A DNA stretch of 64,000 nt from Candidatus Obscuribacter sp. (GTDB taxonomy: Bacteria > Cyanobacteriota > Vampirovibrionia > Obscuribacterales > Obscuribacteraceae): positions 43,845 to 107,844 of the forward strand of contig JADYXR010000017.1 in the NCBI GenBank assembly GCA_021772095.1. The letters are read 5' to 3'. The notes under the pieces are model-generated. The model searched no databases. It saw only the letters and a list, made by a program, of their open reading frames with translations, and had not been told where the DNA came from. Below, one piece after another: positions 18,938 to 27,475 of the stretch (position 1 is its first letter; each line of letters opens with the position of its first letter). The position numbers and the translations under genes are program-made.

Positions 18938-20661
18938 CAGGGTTTCTTCACCTCCGAGTTGGCAGGTTCGATGGGCTTTGTGGCCGGTTTAATTATCTCC
19001 GCGGGCGGTTCAACTTTATTAAGCGATTCATTTGAATCATCGATTCTTCCAGTTTTGAAAAACTGAATATCGAGAGCGTTGAATTCGATTCCTTTCGTCC
19101 ACGGCTTCAACAGCAGGTTTTGCGTGGTGACAAAAGTCGGCACAATCGCCGCTTCGTCATGACAAAGAATACGGTCAGCCTGCTGATACAGCCCCACTCG
19201 TTTTTTCTGATCGAGTTCACCTTCTGCCGTTTCGACAAGCTTGTCGTAAGTCTTATTCGACCAGCGCGTATGGTTGTTGCCATTACCGGTGGTGAATAGA
19301 TTCATGAACGTTTGAGCATCCGGAAAGTCAGCGATCCAGTTGGCGCGGAAGAGCTGAGGCGGATCCTGACGACGAGTCGCGAGGTAAACTTTCCATTCTT
19401 GATTCAGTAGCTCGATCGTTATGCCAAGGTTCTGTTTCAACTGCGCCTGGATGGATTCGACGATCAGACGCGTGTCTTCGCGGTTTGGATAAAGCAACGG
19501 CACGGATGGAAAGCCCTTGCCTCCTGCAAAACCGGCATCTGCCAGGTCCTTTCTCGCCGCCTCCGGATCAAACGTGAGAGCGGCATCAGAAGACGATCCC
19601 GGAATCTCTTGAGGAATCCATGAATTGGACGGTCGCTCACCGCGTCGTAGTAATTTTGGAAACACATTCTTATCAACTGCCATTGCGATAGCGCGTCTCA
19701 CGCGTTTGTCATCAAATGGTTTCTTCAAACAATTGAAACCTATATATGTGCCCTGGAGCAGCGGAACGCGCTTGTAGTACGGCGAATCACGGTAACGATC
19801 GACGTCATGAGTGGAGAAGCTGCGATTGTCGACATAGTCGAGTTCATCGTTTTCAAACAACGCGAATGCTGTTGATTGTTCTGCCACCATGAACATCTTG
19901 ATTCGATCTAGTGCGGGTCGCCCCTCGAAAAATTTGTCGTTGGCCGCCAGTTCTATCTTGTAATCATGCTGCCATCTGTCGAGTTTAAACGGACCATTGG
20001 TGACGATGTTGGCAGGCTCCGTCCAGCGGTCCTTGTGCTTCTCCACGACATCTTGCCGCATCGGATAAGTTGCCCAATGCGCAGTCATGTATATGAAGTA
20101 CGCGGCCGGTTTCTTCAAACGCACTTCGAAAGTCTGCGCATCGAGTGCGTGTGCGCCTAACTGCGTAAGATCTTTGATTTTGCCGGTGTTGATTTCTTTG
20201 GCATTGACAACGTCATTCAAGAAGTCAGCATAGCCTGCTCCGGTTTTTGGATCTTCGATACGCCGCCAGGCATATTCGAAATCATAGGCAGTGACTGGCT
20301 TTCCATCAGTCCAGAAAATATCGTTGCGCAAATGAAAGACGTAACGTTTTCCATCATCGAGAATTTCCCAGCTTTCCGCACAGCTCGGAGCGGCGCTCAG
20401 ATTTTTACGATATTGAGTCAGGCCCGCCATTATGTTGACAATCACATCGCCCGAAGTCGCGTCGGTTGTAATGTGCCAATCGATGGCTGGAGGTTCTGTG
20501 CCGAGGTTCATGCGCAGAACACCAGGCGTAAAACGTGAGCGAGAAGCGCAGCCCGTAAGCAAAACCAGCGACATCGCAATGATAGCGATCGCACTGACGA
20601 TAAATGAGGAGCGGTTAAGACTCGTGGGTTGCGGATTTGAAATTGTATTTTCCAGGTTCAC
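18937..20661 (-). CDS. oppA: Peptide ABC transporter solute-binding lipoprotein
   Basis: 574 residues from a GTG. The N-terminus carries a hydrophobic stretch and the lipobox LTGC (Cys38), so it is lipid-anchored outside the inner membrane. The SBP_bac_5 fold is evident: MNLGTEPPAIDWHITTD, YVFHLRNDIFWTDGKPVTAYDFEYAWRR, and the middle IAMAVDKNVFPKLL region. It captures oligopeptides (or, in relatives, murein peptides) for the two permeases. The C-terminus ends in a Pro/Lys-rich tail. The GTG has no clear ribosome site, so the exact start is uncertain. Confidence 0.92.
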   Translation of the reverse strand: MNLENTISNPQPTSLNRSSFIVSAIAIIAMSLVLLTGCASRSRFTPGVLRMNLGTEPPAIDWHITTDATSGDVIVNIMAGLTQYRKNLSAAPSCAESWEILDDGKRYVFHLRNDIFWTDGKPVTAYDFEYAWRRIEDPKTGAGYADFLNDVVNAKEINTGKIKDLTQLGAHALDAQTFEVRLKKPAAYFIYMTAHWATYPMRQDVVEKHKDRWTEPANIVTNGPFKLDRWQHDYKIELAANDKFFEGRPALDRIKMFMVAEQSTAFALFENDELDYVDNRSFSTHDVDRYRDSPYYKRVPLLQGTYIGFNCLKKPFDDKRVRRAIAMAVDKNVFPKLLRRGERPSNSWIPQEIPGSSSDAALTFDPEAARKDLADAGFAGGKGFPSVPLLYPNREDTRLIVESIQAQLKQNLGITIELLNQEWKVYLATRRQDPPQLFRANWIADFPDAQTFMNLFTTGNGNNHTRWSNKTYDKLVETAEGELDQKKRVGLYQQADRILCHDEAAIVPTFVTTQNLLLKPWTKGIEFNALDIQFFKTGRIDDSNESLNKVEPPAEIIKPATKPIEPANSEVKKP

Positions 20662-20829
20662 AAACTAGTAAATGGCTTCAATCTTTGTCCCTTTGCGGCA
20701 ATTGAGACAGCCTGCATAATCATAAACGTTTCAAAACTACGTAAAACACATCCTCAACAGTTAAGACATTTTATAGATCGAAAACAGCCGTTTTGACCGC
20801 AAATTCAATGAACACCGTAACGGGCGTTG

Positions 20830-20859
20830 TTGACAGGCTTTCATACGTATGGATATACT
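20830..20859 (+). promoter_or_regulatory. Sigma-70-type promoter ahead of rpmG
   Basis: TTGACA at 20830-20835 and TATACT at 20854-20859 with an 18-base spacer. The predicted transcription start, around 20866, falls on the hairpin that follows. It is the only strong promoter seen before rpmG, tRNA-Trp and secE. Confidence 0.75.
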
Positions 20860-20865
20860 GATCTC

Positions 20866-20894
20866 CTGCCACCCACCGGGGGGCAGTTTTTTTT
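20866..20894 (+). terminator. Terminator-like hairpin directly after the rpmG promoter
   Basis: CTGCC and GGCAG arms with an inner CCC/GGG pair and one A-G mismatch, closed by a 3-base loop and followed by eight T. It has the form of an intrinsic terminator or attenuator at the 5' end of the rpmG transcript. There is no co-directional gene upstream for it to terminate. Confidence 0.6.
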
Positions 20895-20909
20895 GCCTTC
20901 TTTTCTTTT

Positions 20910-20923
20910 GATCTATATAGATC
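20910..20923. repeat. 14-base perfect palindrome GATCTATATAGATC
   Basis: Perfect inverted repeat between the hairpin above and the rpmG ribosome site; could be an operator or only an AT-rich symmetric sequence. Confidence 0.4.
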
Positions 20924-20993
20924 CAAGAGAATCAAATGGAAGGTAAACGTTATAGTGAAAGGGCGCGCTGGTGCCTAATCGAGGGACGGAAAA

Positions 20994-21161
20994 ATGGCCA
21001 AGAAAGACGACAGAATTATCATCACGCTGGCTTGTGGCGAATGCAAATGCCGCAACTACACAACGATGAAGAACAAGCGCAACGATCCTGATCGTATAGA
21101 GATCAAGAAATATTGCAAGACTTGCCGCGTTCACAAAGAACACAAAGAAACCAAGAAGTAA
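20994..21161 (+). CDS. rpmG: 50S ribosomal protein L33
   Basis: 55 residues ([20 protein letters not shown]...), ATG preceded by GAGGGACGG. Basic, with two Cys pairs, CGECKC and YCKTC, the zinc-binding (C+) form of L33, and the family ending in Lys-rich residues. A component of the large ribosomal subunit near the E site. It precedes tRNA-Trp, secE and nusG, a gene order seen in many bacteria. The zinc form implies no need for a separate zinc-free copy, though one may exist elsewhere. Confidence 0.95.
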   Translation: MAKKDDRIIITLACGECKCRNYTTMKNKRNDPDRIEIKKYCKTCRVHKEHKETKK

Positions 21162-21180
21162 GAGTTGCCGGCTTTCCCCT

Positions 21181-21207
21181 CGCTCCTGTGTATTTGACGC
21201 AGGAGCG
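21181..21207 (+). other. Hairpin between rpmG and tRNA-Trp
   Basis: Perfect 8-base stem CGCTCCTG/CAGGAGCG with an 11-base loop, without a T-run. More likely an RNA-processing or spacer structure in the rpmG-tRNA transcript than a terminator. Confidence 0.45.
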
Positions 21208-21232
21208 CATCTGGCAAGCCGCGCAACACTGT

Positions 21233-21303
21233 GCGCCCTTAGTTTAATGGTAAAACGAACGTCTCCAAAATGTTTGTTGAGGGTTCGACTCCTTCAGGGC
21301 GCG
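21233..21303 (+). tRNA. tRNA-Trp (anticodon CCA)
   Basis: 71 bases. Acceptor arms GCGCCCT and AGGGCGC pair perfectly with discriminator G; D-loop TTTAATGGTAAA; anticodon stem AACGT/ATGTT closing the loop CTCCAAA with anticodon CCA; T-arm GAGGG-TTCGACT-CCTTC. The 3' CCA is not encoded. The position between rpmG and secE matches the arrangement in many bacteria. Confidence 0.97.
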
Positions 21304-21379
21304 AGTCTTTATTACAAGTCGATCGAGGCGGATTGACGACAACAGCAATTCCCATCGGACAGTGCGAGATCTTTTATAG

Positions 21380-22165
21380 ATGGCCGACAAGCAAGACAAG
21401 AAAACAAAGATCACGCCGGAATCAGCGGGTCACACCGATAACGGAAAGCTAACGAAGCGAGACGAAGCCAATTCGATGGATCAACCAAACGGCAATGCAG
21501 CTGCAGCAACTCCAGCAGCGAAAAAAAAACACGAAGAAGATCGAAGAAGTGCCGGCGGTATCAATGGCATGGTCAATTTCATCAAGGAAGTCAGAACCGA
21601 AGCAAAGAAGATTACGTGGCCACCACGAAGCCAGGTGATGTCAGAAACCTGGAGCGTAATCGTCATGGTTGCGTTTATCACTGTTATGGTTTTGGGCTTC
21701 GACTACGTGCTCGGCAACTGGATCTTCGGACCAATCGAACACGCAGGAAAGATGATGGCACCGAAAGCTACCGATTCGTTATTCGAAGAAGTACCAGTCG
21801 CGCCGACTGGTTCGGACGGCTCACCGCTCGCGCCAGGAACTCCAGCACCAGGCGATACGCCTTCCACTCCGTCGCCTGACGCGACATTGCCTGTTCCAGC
21901 TCCAGTGATACCAGGAACCACAGCTCCTGTCACTCCAGCTCCAGGGGCACCTACGACCGAGCCCGGATCGGCTCTGCCACCGGCTGGCAACATGCCAGGC
22001 TTACCGGCACCAACTTCGACGACGGCACCATCCACGATACCAGGTGCGACAACAGCGCCAGTTTCTACGACGACACCGTCAGCACCGCAGACGCCTGCTC
22101 CAGGGGCGGCACCAACAAGTACAACGCCTCCTGCACCGGCGACCACCACAACACCGCACCCATAA
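21380..22165 (+). CDS. secE: Preprotein translocase subunit SecE with a long C-terminal tail
   Basis: 261 residues, about twice the length of typical bacterial SecE. Residues 1-60 are charged and polar. The SecE core is 61-120: amphipathic helix NFIKEVRTEAKKITWPPR and one membrane segment (about 91-112). Residues 121-261 are a Pro/Thr/Ala/Ser tail with no predicted fold, such as PAPGTPAPGDTPSTPSP-like runs. By the N-in/C-out topology of single-span SecE, the tail would lie outside the inner membrane. SecE clamps SecY in the Sec translocon. It sits between tRNA-Trp and nusG (24 bases), as expected. The tail is in frame without a stop and coding in both codon bias and context, so I regard it as real. 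Confidence 0.93.
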   Translation: MADKQDKKTKITPESAGHTDNGKLTKRDEANSMDQPNGNAAAATPAAKKKHEEDRRSAGGINGMVNFIKEVRTEAKKITWPPRSQVMSETWSVIVMVAFITVMVLGFDYVLGNWIFGPIEHAGKMMAPKATDSLFEEVPVAPTGSDGSPLAPGTPAPGDTPSTPSPDATLPVPAPVIPGTTAPVTPAPGAPTTEPGSALPPAGNMPGLPAPTSTTAPSTIPGATTAPVSTTTPSAPQTPAPGAAPTSTTPPAPATTTTPHP

Positions 22166-22188
22166 AGTGAGGAGAAAGAGGAAGGACC

Positions 22189-22749
22189 ATGGGTTTTATC
22201 AAGTCCGACGGACAACGTAAATGGTACGCAGTGCAAACTGCTTCCGGTCACGAAAACAAGGTCAAAGAACACATCGAAAAGCGCGTTGTCACTATGAATG
22301 CGCAAGACAAAATCTTCGGTGTGATCGTTCCTGAAAAAATGGTTACGAAGGTAAAAGACGGCAAACGCGTTGAAAAGAAAGAACGCGAATACCCGGGCTA
22401 CGTCTTCGTTGAAATGATTCTCGATGATGATTCGTGGCGAGTGGTGCGTGAAGCTCCAGGCGTTACGAAATACGTGGGTGCAGGCAAGAAGCCAATCCCC
22501 GTACAAGATTCTGAAATTCGCAAAATCCTGCGCCGCCAAATCGCTGCTTCGGGAGTGAAAGGAAAGAAGGCTGCAGCCATCGATGTGAAGGTTGGGGATT
22601 ACGTTCGTATTACCGGCGGACCGTTCGCCGACTTTACAGGCGAAGTCACAGAAGTCAACTTGGAGAGAGAGCGAATCAAAGCCTCTGTCATCATCTTCGG
22701 ACGCGCCACGCCAGTTGAGCTTGAGTTCAACCAAGTAATAAAAGTCTAA
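22189..22749 (+). CDS. nusG: Transcription termination/antitermination protein NusG
   Basis: 186 residues; ATG with GAGGAAGGACC upstream. NGN domain with [21 protein letters not shown] and the RNA-polymerase-contacting region [17 protein letters not shown]-terminal KOW domain with [22 protein letters not shown]. It binds RNA polymerase and couples it to Rho or the ribosome. Lies directly downstream of secE. Confidence 0.97.
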   Translation: MGFIKSDGQRKWYAVQTASGHENKVKEHIEKRVVTMNAQDKIFGVIVPEKMVTKVKDGKRVEKKEREYPGYVFVEMILDDDSWRVVREAPGVTKYVGAGKKPIPVQDSEIRKILRRQIAASGVKGKKAAAIDVKVGDYVRITGGPFADFTGEVTEVNLERERIKASVIIFGRATPVELEFNQVIKV

Positions 22750-22875
22750 ATCTGATAACAATTGCTGAAAAATATGGCGAACATGCCATAGAATCATAGG
22801 TTCGGTACATATATTCTAGCGAGAATGTTCCGTTCACTCGGTCGTCTCGCTCACTCCACTAAGGATCTGTAAGCC

Positions 22876-23298
22876 GTGAAAAAGGTCACAGGAAGAATCA
22901 AGTTGCAAATTCAAGCTGGGAAAGCAAACCCGGCGCCGCCTATCGGACCCGCTCTGGGTCAGCATGGCGTAAACATCATGCAGTTCTGCAAAGAGTACAA
23001 CGCGAAAACGCAAGATAAAGTCGGGACCATCATCCCTGTCGAAATCACCGTTTTCGAAGATCGCTCTTTCACCTTCGTGTTGAAAACACCTCCAACTTCA
23101 GAACTGCTCAAAAAAGCAGCCAAAGTTGAAAAGGGTTCTGCCACACCAAACAAAGCCAAGGTCGGCAGTGTGTCTATGAGTCAGGTAAACGAGATCGCTT
23201 TGATCAAAATGCCCGACTTGAACGCCACTGATATCAAAGCCGCTGAAGCGATGGTTGTCGGCACTGCCAAAAATATGGGAATCACGATCTCCGACTAA
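22876..23298 (+). CDS. rplK: 50S ribosomal protein L11
   Basis: 140 residues from a [44 protein letters not shown] is diagnostic of L11 (shown here only in parts: [19 protein letters not shown]). It forms the GTPase-associated centre with L10 and L7/L12. The 126-base leader contains a GCGAGA/TCTCGC inverted repeat (22819-22850) that could be a regulatory structure. Followed by rplA. Confidence 0.97.
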   Translation: MKKVTGRIKLQIQAGKANPAPPIGPALGQHGVNIMQFCKEYNAKTQDKVGTIIPVEITVFEDRSFTFVLKTPPTSELLKKAAKVEKGSATPNKAKVGSVSMSQVNEIALIKMPDLNATDIKAAEAMVVGTAKNMGITISD

Positions 23299-23355
23299 TT
23301 GATCCGCTCACAACCGGCACCTGATGCCGTTTGTCGCGATCTGATTATTTAGAGA

Positions 23356-23377
23356 GTCAACGATTTAACGCGTTGAC
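23356..23377 (+). other. Hairpin in the rplK-rplA spacer
   Basis: GTCAACG and CGTTGAC arms of 7 bases around an 8-base loop, 23 bases before the rplA start. L1 proteins repress their own operon by binding mRNA structures; this is a candidate site, but its location between the two genes differs from the usual leader position. Confidence 0.3.
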
Positions 23378-23400
23378 GCACGCATCTAATAGGAGCATAA

Positions 23401-24114
23401 ATGCCTGAACTAACCAAAAGACGCAAAAGACTGCAAGAACTGCGGGAAAAACATTCGACCCCGGTCAACGCAGCAGAAGCAATCAAAATTCTCAAAGAAG
23501 AGAAAGCCGTAAAGTTTGATCCAACTGTAGAAATTCATTTCCGCCTTGGCATCAACACTAAAATGAACGATCAACAAATTCGTTCAACCGTCACACTTCC
23601 AGGCGGAACCGGTAAAGAAGTGCGAGTTGCAGTTGTCGCCAAAGGCGAGAAAGTGCAAGAAGCAATCGACGCCGGAGCCGATGTCGCTGGTACCGAAGAT
23701 CTCGTAGAGAAAATCGGCGGCGGTTTCCTCGAATTCGACAAACTGGTAGCAACACCGGATTGTATGGCGATGCTCTCCAAAATGGGTAAATTGCTCGGTC
23801 CTAAAGGATTGATGCCTAACCCGAAAGACGGCACCGTTACAACAGAAATCGCAAAGACCATCAAAGAACTGAAAGCCGGTAAGGTTTCCTTCCGCGCAGA
23901 AAAGAATGGTGGCCTGGTGCAGATGGCAATCGGCAAACTCTCATTCGAAGATGAGCGCTTGTTGCAAAACGTCGCTGCTGTTGTCGATGTAATTCAGAAG
24001 GTCAAACCTCCATCGGTCAAAGGCGTTTACATCAAATCGGTCTTCTTGAGCTCGACGATGGGACCCGGACTGAAACTGGATCTCACGACACTTGCTGAAC
24101 TCAACAAAAAATAG
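23401..24114 (+). CDS. rplA: 50S ribosomal protein L1
   Basis: 237 residues; ATG with AGGAG 6 bases upstream. Family motifs include GTEDLVEKIGGGFLEFDKL, KLGPKGLMPNPKDGTV-like LLGPKGLMPNPKDGTV and the C-terminal KPPSVKGVYIKSVFLSSTMGPG. It forms the L1 stalk. Nothing co-directional follows: a terminator and an opposed gene replace the usual rplJ and rplL. Confidence 0.97.
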   Translation: MPELTKRRKRLQELREKHSTPVNAAEAIKILKEEKAVKFDPTVEIHFRLGINTKMNDQQIRSTVTLPGGTGKEVRVAVVAKGEKVQEAIDAGADVAGTEDLVEKIGGGFLEFDKLVATPDCMAMLSKMGKLLGPKGLMPNPKDGTVTTEIAKTIKELKAGKVSFRAEKNGGLVQMAIGKLSFEDERLLQNVAAVVDVIQKVKPPSVKGVYIKSVFLSSTMGPGLKLDLTTLAELNKK

Positions 24115-24147
24115 TTCGATCGAATAAATCGAATCCAAGAAATACGA

Positions 24148-24189
24148 ACGAGGCGCATCTTTTTGAAGAAGCGCCTCGTAGTACTTTTT
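24148..24189 (+). terminator. Intrinsic terminator of the rplA operon
   Basis: Perfect 9-base stem ACGAGGCGC/GCGCCTCGT with a 14-base loop, then AGTACTTTTT. Lies 34 bases after the rplA stop. Confidence 0.85.
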
Positions 24190-24303
24190 GAGATTGTTGG
24201 TTTTCGCTATCGACTTTTAGTTCGACTGTATTTGAAACCGCAGCATCGCGATCGACAGTTTCAACAATCGATCAGCAGTTTTGGATTCTCTGAATTTCCA
24301 ACG

Positions 24304-24843
24304 TCAGGATGCAGTGTTTCTCACAACATGCGTGAAGGGAAACGTTTGAGAAGATCGAAACTTCAAAGGCGCTCCGCCGCTGTACACATACGGCACGATG
24401 AACGGGTGGATATCCACTTCGGTCTGAACAGTGACGGTGCCGGACACAGTGCCACCATATGGCACGAGGTTAGCCGCATCAGTTATGACTGAGCCCGGAT
24501 TAAATCCGAGCGGTGTTATCAGAGTGAAGTTGCTAAGCATCGAGCTGCCTTGCTGATTGGCGCGAGCAACAACCGACTGAGCGCGTTGAGTGGCGCTGGA
24601 CGGATCGCCGCTTGCCGCAGCCCGAGCTGCTTGCCTGCAGGTCTGGTCGTTGACTTGAACACCGATGACGATGACAGCAAGATCAAACAGCACCAACACC
24701 AGCGGTACAAGAACGAACAATCCACAAACCAGTTCGACAGTGGACTGCCCAGAATTCCTCAGTCGCGTTCTGTATCCAACCAAAGCCCCATCTCCCTGAC
24801 ACGCCCGATTCGCCAAAACGTCATACTCTGCCCCGCTTTCCAT
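24304..24843 (-). CDS. TadE-like secretion/pilus-associated protein
   Basis: 179 residues from the ATG at 24843; no ribosome site is clear and a later start is possible. The hallmark is the hydrophobic helix after NSGQSTVELVCGLFVLVPLVLVL, the TadE-like N-terminal transmembrane segment with conserved Glu (GQSTVE), followed by QVNDQTCRQAARAAASGDPSSA and a beta-rich domain. TadE proteins are pseudopilins exported with tight-adherence type IV pili. No other tad gene lies in the window, so its partners are elsewhere. Confidence 0.75.
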   Translation of the reverse strand: MESGAEYDVLANRACQGDGALVGYRTRLRNSGQSTVELVCGLFVLVPLVLVLFDLAVIVIGVQVNDQTCRQAARAAASGDPSSATQRAQSVVARANQQGSSMLSNFTLITPLGFNPGSVITDAANLVPYGGTVSGTVTVQTEVDIHPFIVPYVYSGGAPLKFRSSQTFPFTHVVRNTAS

Positions 24844-25012
24844 ATGCCCATTTACTCGTCTTTTTAATCGGAAGATTACTTCCGCCGCGCGGTCGCAAAA
24901 ATGCCTGGAATTCCACCGCCCGCTGTGATACAACAAGGTTAGTTAAGTGTCGATTATTCATCGCGTTCAATTCTGACTAAACTGTTGAACGTAATGGCGA
25001 GGAGTGGCTTCG

Positions 25013-26038
25013 GTGGTCAAATTCAAAGACTATTACCAGACCCTTGGCGTTACTCGTACCTCGTCACAGAAAGAAATTAAGACTGCTTATCGCAATCTTG
25101 CCCGCAAATTTCACCCCGACGCCAATAAGGGCGACAAGGGCGCGGAAGAAAAATTCAAAGAAATCGCTGAGGCATACGAAGTACTCAAGGACCCGGACAA
25201 GCGGCAGAAGTACGACACGCTCGGAAATAACTGGAAGGCGGGTTCTGATTTCAAGCCGCCTCCTGAGTACGGCGGCGGAGGCGGATTCAATTTCGACTTC
25301 GAAAGATTCGGAGACTTCGGCAAACAAGGCGGATTCTCAGACTTCTTCGATGTCTTATTTGGACAAACTTTTGGTCAGCCAGGTCAGCAACAACAAGCTG
25401 GTCGTGGCGCCGCCGGTGGTGCCGGTGGCAAGACGTTCTCGCAGCAGCAACAGCAACGGTCCGGACCCGCAGGAGCACAGGCAGCGCGTTCTGATCGCAT
25501 GTACGATCAGGAAGCAGACATCGAATTATCCGTTGAAGAACTGGCAAAAGGTGCACAGCGCACTTTGAAAATCACACCACCTGGTGCTGAGGCCAAAACG
25601 ATTGAAGTCAAAATTCCGGCTGGTGTAAGACCCGGTTCTCGTGTGCGTATCGCCGGTCAAGGAATGAAAACACCGCGCGGCAGAGGCGATCTTTTCCTGC
25701 GCGTAAAAGTAAAAACGCATGCTGATTTCACCATAGATGGTGACAACATCATCTGCGATCTTTCCATCTCACCGGCTTTGGCCGTTCTCGGTGGACAGGC
25801 TGCTGTCCCCACTCTTGATGGTCCGGTCAAAATCAAAATTCCGGCGGGCACACAAAATGGTCGCATGCTCAGACTAAAAGGACGCGGTCTTCCGAGTTCG
25901 AAAAACGCAACCAAAGGCGATCTGTTGATTCGCGTGAAGATTGTGATTCCATCACATCCCACGGATAAAGAACGGGCGTTGTACGAACAACTTGCAGAGC
26001 TCGAGAAAGCAGCTGCACCAGCAGGCACCAGCGCGTAG
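25013..26038 (+). CDS. DnaJ-class chaperone of the CbpA type
   Basis: 341 residues. The GTG at 25013 is chosen because GGCGAGGAG ends 8 bases before it; a GTG three codons earlier has no spacing. J domain (1-70) with the HPD tripeptide at 34-36, a Gly/Phe-rich and Gln-rich linker (about 82-165, [17 protein letters not shown]), then two C-terminal beta domains (about 170-335). There is no Cys-rich zinc finger, so it is CbpA-like rather than canonical DnaJ. It stimulates DnaK ATPase and binds unfolded clients in the cytoplasm. No dnaK or grpE nearby. Confidence 0.93.
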   Translation: MVKFKDYYQTLGVTRTSSQKEIKTAYRNLARKFHPDANKGDKGAEEKFKEIAEAYEVLKDPDKRQKYDTLGNNWKAGSDFKPPPEYGGGGGFNFDFERFGDFGKQGGFSDFFDVLFGQTFGQPGQQQQAGRGAAGGAGGKTFSQQQQQRSGPAGAQAARSDRMYDQEADIELSVEELAKGAQRTLKITPPGAEAKTIEVKIPAGVRPGSRVRIAGQGMKTPRGRGDLFLRVKVKTHADFTIDGDNIICDLSISPALAVLGGQAAVPTLDGPVKIKIPAGTQNGRMLRLKGRGLPSSKNATKGDLLIRVKIVIPSHPTDKERALYEQLAELEKAAAPAGTSA

Positions 26039-26217
26039 AAAGAATTACGTAGTTTGAAACGACTGCACAAGGAAACTCGGCGGTCCGTTGAAACGCGCGC
26101 GCACGTTCATTTCAACACGCGTAAACCTGCACGCTCAAGACTGCTGATTTGGAACCCGCAAACTCCGCACCTTCAGCGTTCGTTCAAAACTAGGTCCTTC
26201 GCCCCTCGTCCGCGTTA

Positions 26218-27375
26218 TTAAGTCGCAGGTTTCTCAGGTTCTTTTTCGAGCACTTCTTCTTCGTGCAAGTCATCCCACGTGGCAAGATATTTCGCATCGG
26301 GTGGTGCAGCCGGCTTGTTGAGCGGTTCCAGCCGAGCCGTTGTAGCAAACTCAGCAAGTGCGAGATCTGCTTGCTTCATGCGATTGTGACATTCGGCCAT
26401 AACTTCGTGAATTTCCGGATTCACTTCGCGGCGCTTGGATGCTTCATCTAGCTGCTCCTTCGCTTGCTTCAGTCGGTTGACTGAAATCAATAATCGGGCG
26501 AGCGTTATGCGTTTGTGAATGTCCTCTGGATTTTTGTCGACGTCAGCGCGCGCGCCGGAGATTGCGTCTTCGATCAGTCCTGCGTTTTGGTCCACAAGTT
26601 CTTGCACTTCAGGAGCATAGTCAGGTTTATCGTATTCCAGATTCGAGCCTTCGATGAACTTATCGAAACCGCCCTGTTGATCGTGATTGACAGCCATCAT
26701 GATACCGTAGCGTTTCAAAATTCGCGGATCATCGGGTTTCAATTCTACTACTTCTTTAAACATGTCCATCGACTTGGCGCCTTCTTCATTCATCATGAAA
26801 AGGTTGGCCAATTCAAGACGCGGCGTCACCCAATCGGCTGGCGAGAGGTTCAAACAAGCTTCGTATTCCACAATGGCATCTGCCATGCGACCTTGTTTAT
26901 ACAGTTCTCTGGCGTGAATCAATTTCACATAACGGCTCTTCGGAGCCACTCTTATAGCTTTCTCGAGAAGAATATTGCCTTTCCATTTCATTTGCGGTTT
27001 GTCGGACGTCAGCAACACTGTTCCGGCAGCCAGCAGTTGAACTGGATCTTTGCGCTTCTCTCTGCTTGCGCCGATCTCGAGTGCCGCCGCGATCGCTTTG
27101 TCCTTCTCGCCTTTTATGAGAAGAACCATCGCTGGTACCGCATCGATTTTGTCGAACATCTTTTCGTTGTCGATGTTCTTCGGATCAGCCGCGGCAGCAA
27201 GCCCGCTCTCCGCTTTCAGCCCCAGGGGATTGAGCTTCGGAACATTGAGCGGTTTAACCACAGTGTAAGCAAACGCGCCTGCACAAATCACTGCCGCAAT
27301 CAGTTGTGGACAAAACAATTCTTTGACAATGTTTGTCTCGCCCGGAGGTTTAACCTCACCTTTTTCCTTAGCCAA
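26218..27375 (-). CDS. Membrane-anchored TPR protein
   Basis: 385 residues from a TTG at 27375 with AGGAGGA 7 bases upstream; the longer frame lacks a ribosome site. The N-terminus is short, charged and cytoplasmic (AKEKGEVKPPGETNIVKEL), followed by one membrane span (about 21-40, PQLIAAVICAGAFAYTVV) and a large TPR domain with units such as RYVKLIHARELYKQGRMADAIVEYEACLNL. It ends in a Glu/Lys/Pro tail. The topology resembles an anchored periplasmic scaffold. I know no named homologue. It converges with the dnaJ-type gene. Confidence 0.8.
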   Translation of the reverse strand: MAKEKGEVKPPGETNIVKELFCPQLIAAVICAGAFAYTVVKPLNVPKLNPLGLKAESGLAAAADPKNIDNEKMFDKIDAVPAMVLLIKGEKDKAIAAALEIGASREKRKDPVQLLAAGTVLLTSDKPQMKWKGNILLEKAIRVAPKSRYVKLIHARELYKQGRMADAIVEYEACLNLSPADWVTPRLELANLFMMNEEGAKSMDMFKEVVELKPDDPRILKRYGIMMAVNHDQQGGFDKFIEGSNLEYDKPDYAPEVQELVDQNAGLIEDAISGARADVDKNPEDIHKRITLARLLISVNRLKQAKEQLDEASKRREVNPEIHEVMAECHNRMKQADLALAEFATTARLEPLNKPAAPPDAKYLATWDDLHEEEVLEKEPEKPAT

Positions 27376-27475
27376 AACCGTTCCTCCTGGTCCACAAATT
27401 TCAAAGAGCAGTACTAAGAAATACCTGCCCAAAAACATCATACTAAAACTGAATCAACAGATAAGTTTCATCTAT

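Noticed and set aside
20866..20894. Considered as terminator of an upstream gene
   Set aside because: The gene upstream runs in the opposite direction, and the hairpin sits at the expected start of the rpmG transcript.
21703..22797. 364-codon minus-strand frame over the secE tail and nusG
   Set aside because: Created by the low-complexity secE tail; overlaps two certain genes and reads Gly/Val-rich nonsense.
26081..26120. GTTGAAA/TTTCAAC inverted repeat between dnaJ-like and TPR genes
   Set aside because: Loop is 16 bases of GC-rich alternating sequence with no T-run; too weak for a terminator call.
26515..27417. 300-codon plus-strand frame opposite the anchored TPR gene
   Set aside because: No ribosome site or domain; the opposite strand has a clear TPR protein with good start.
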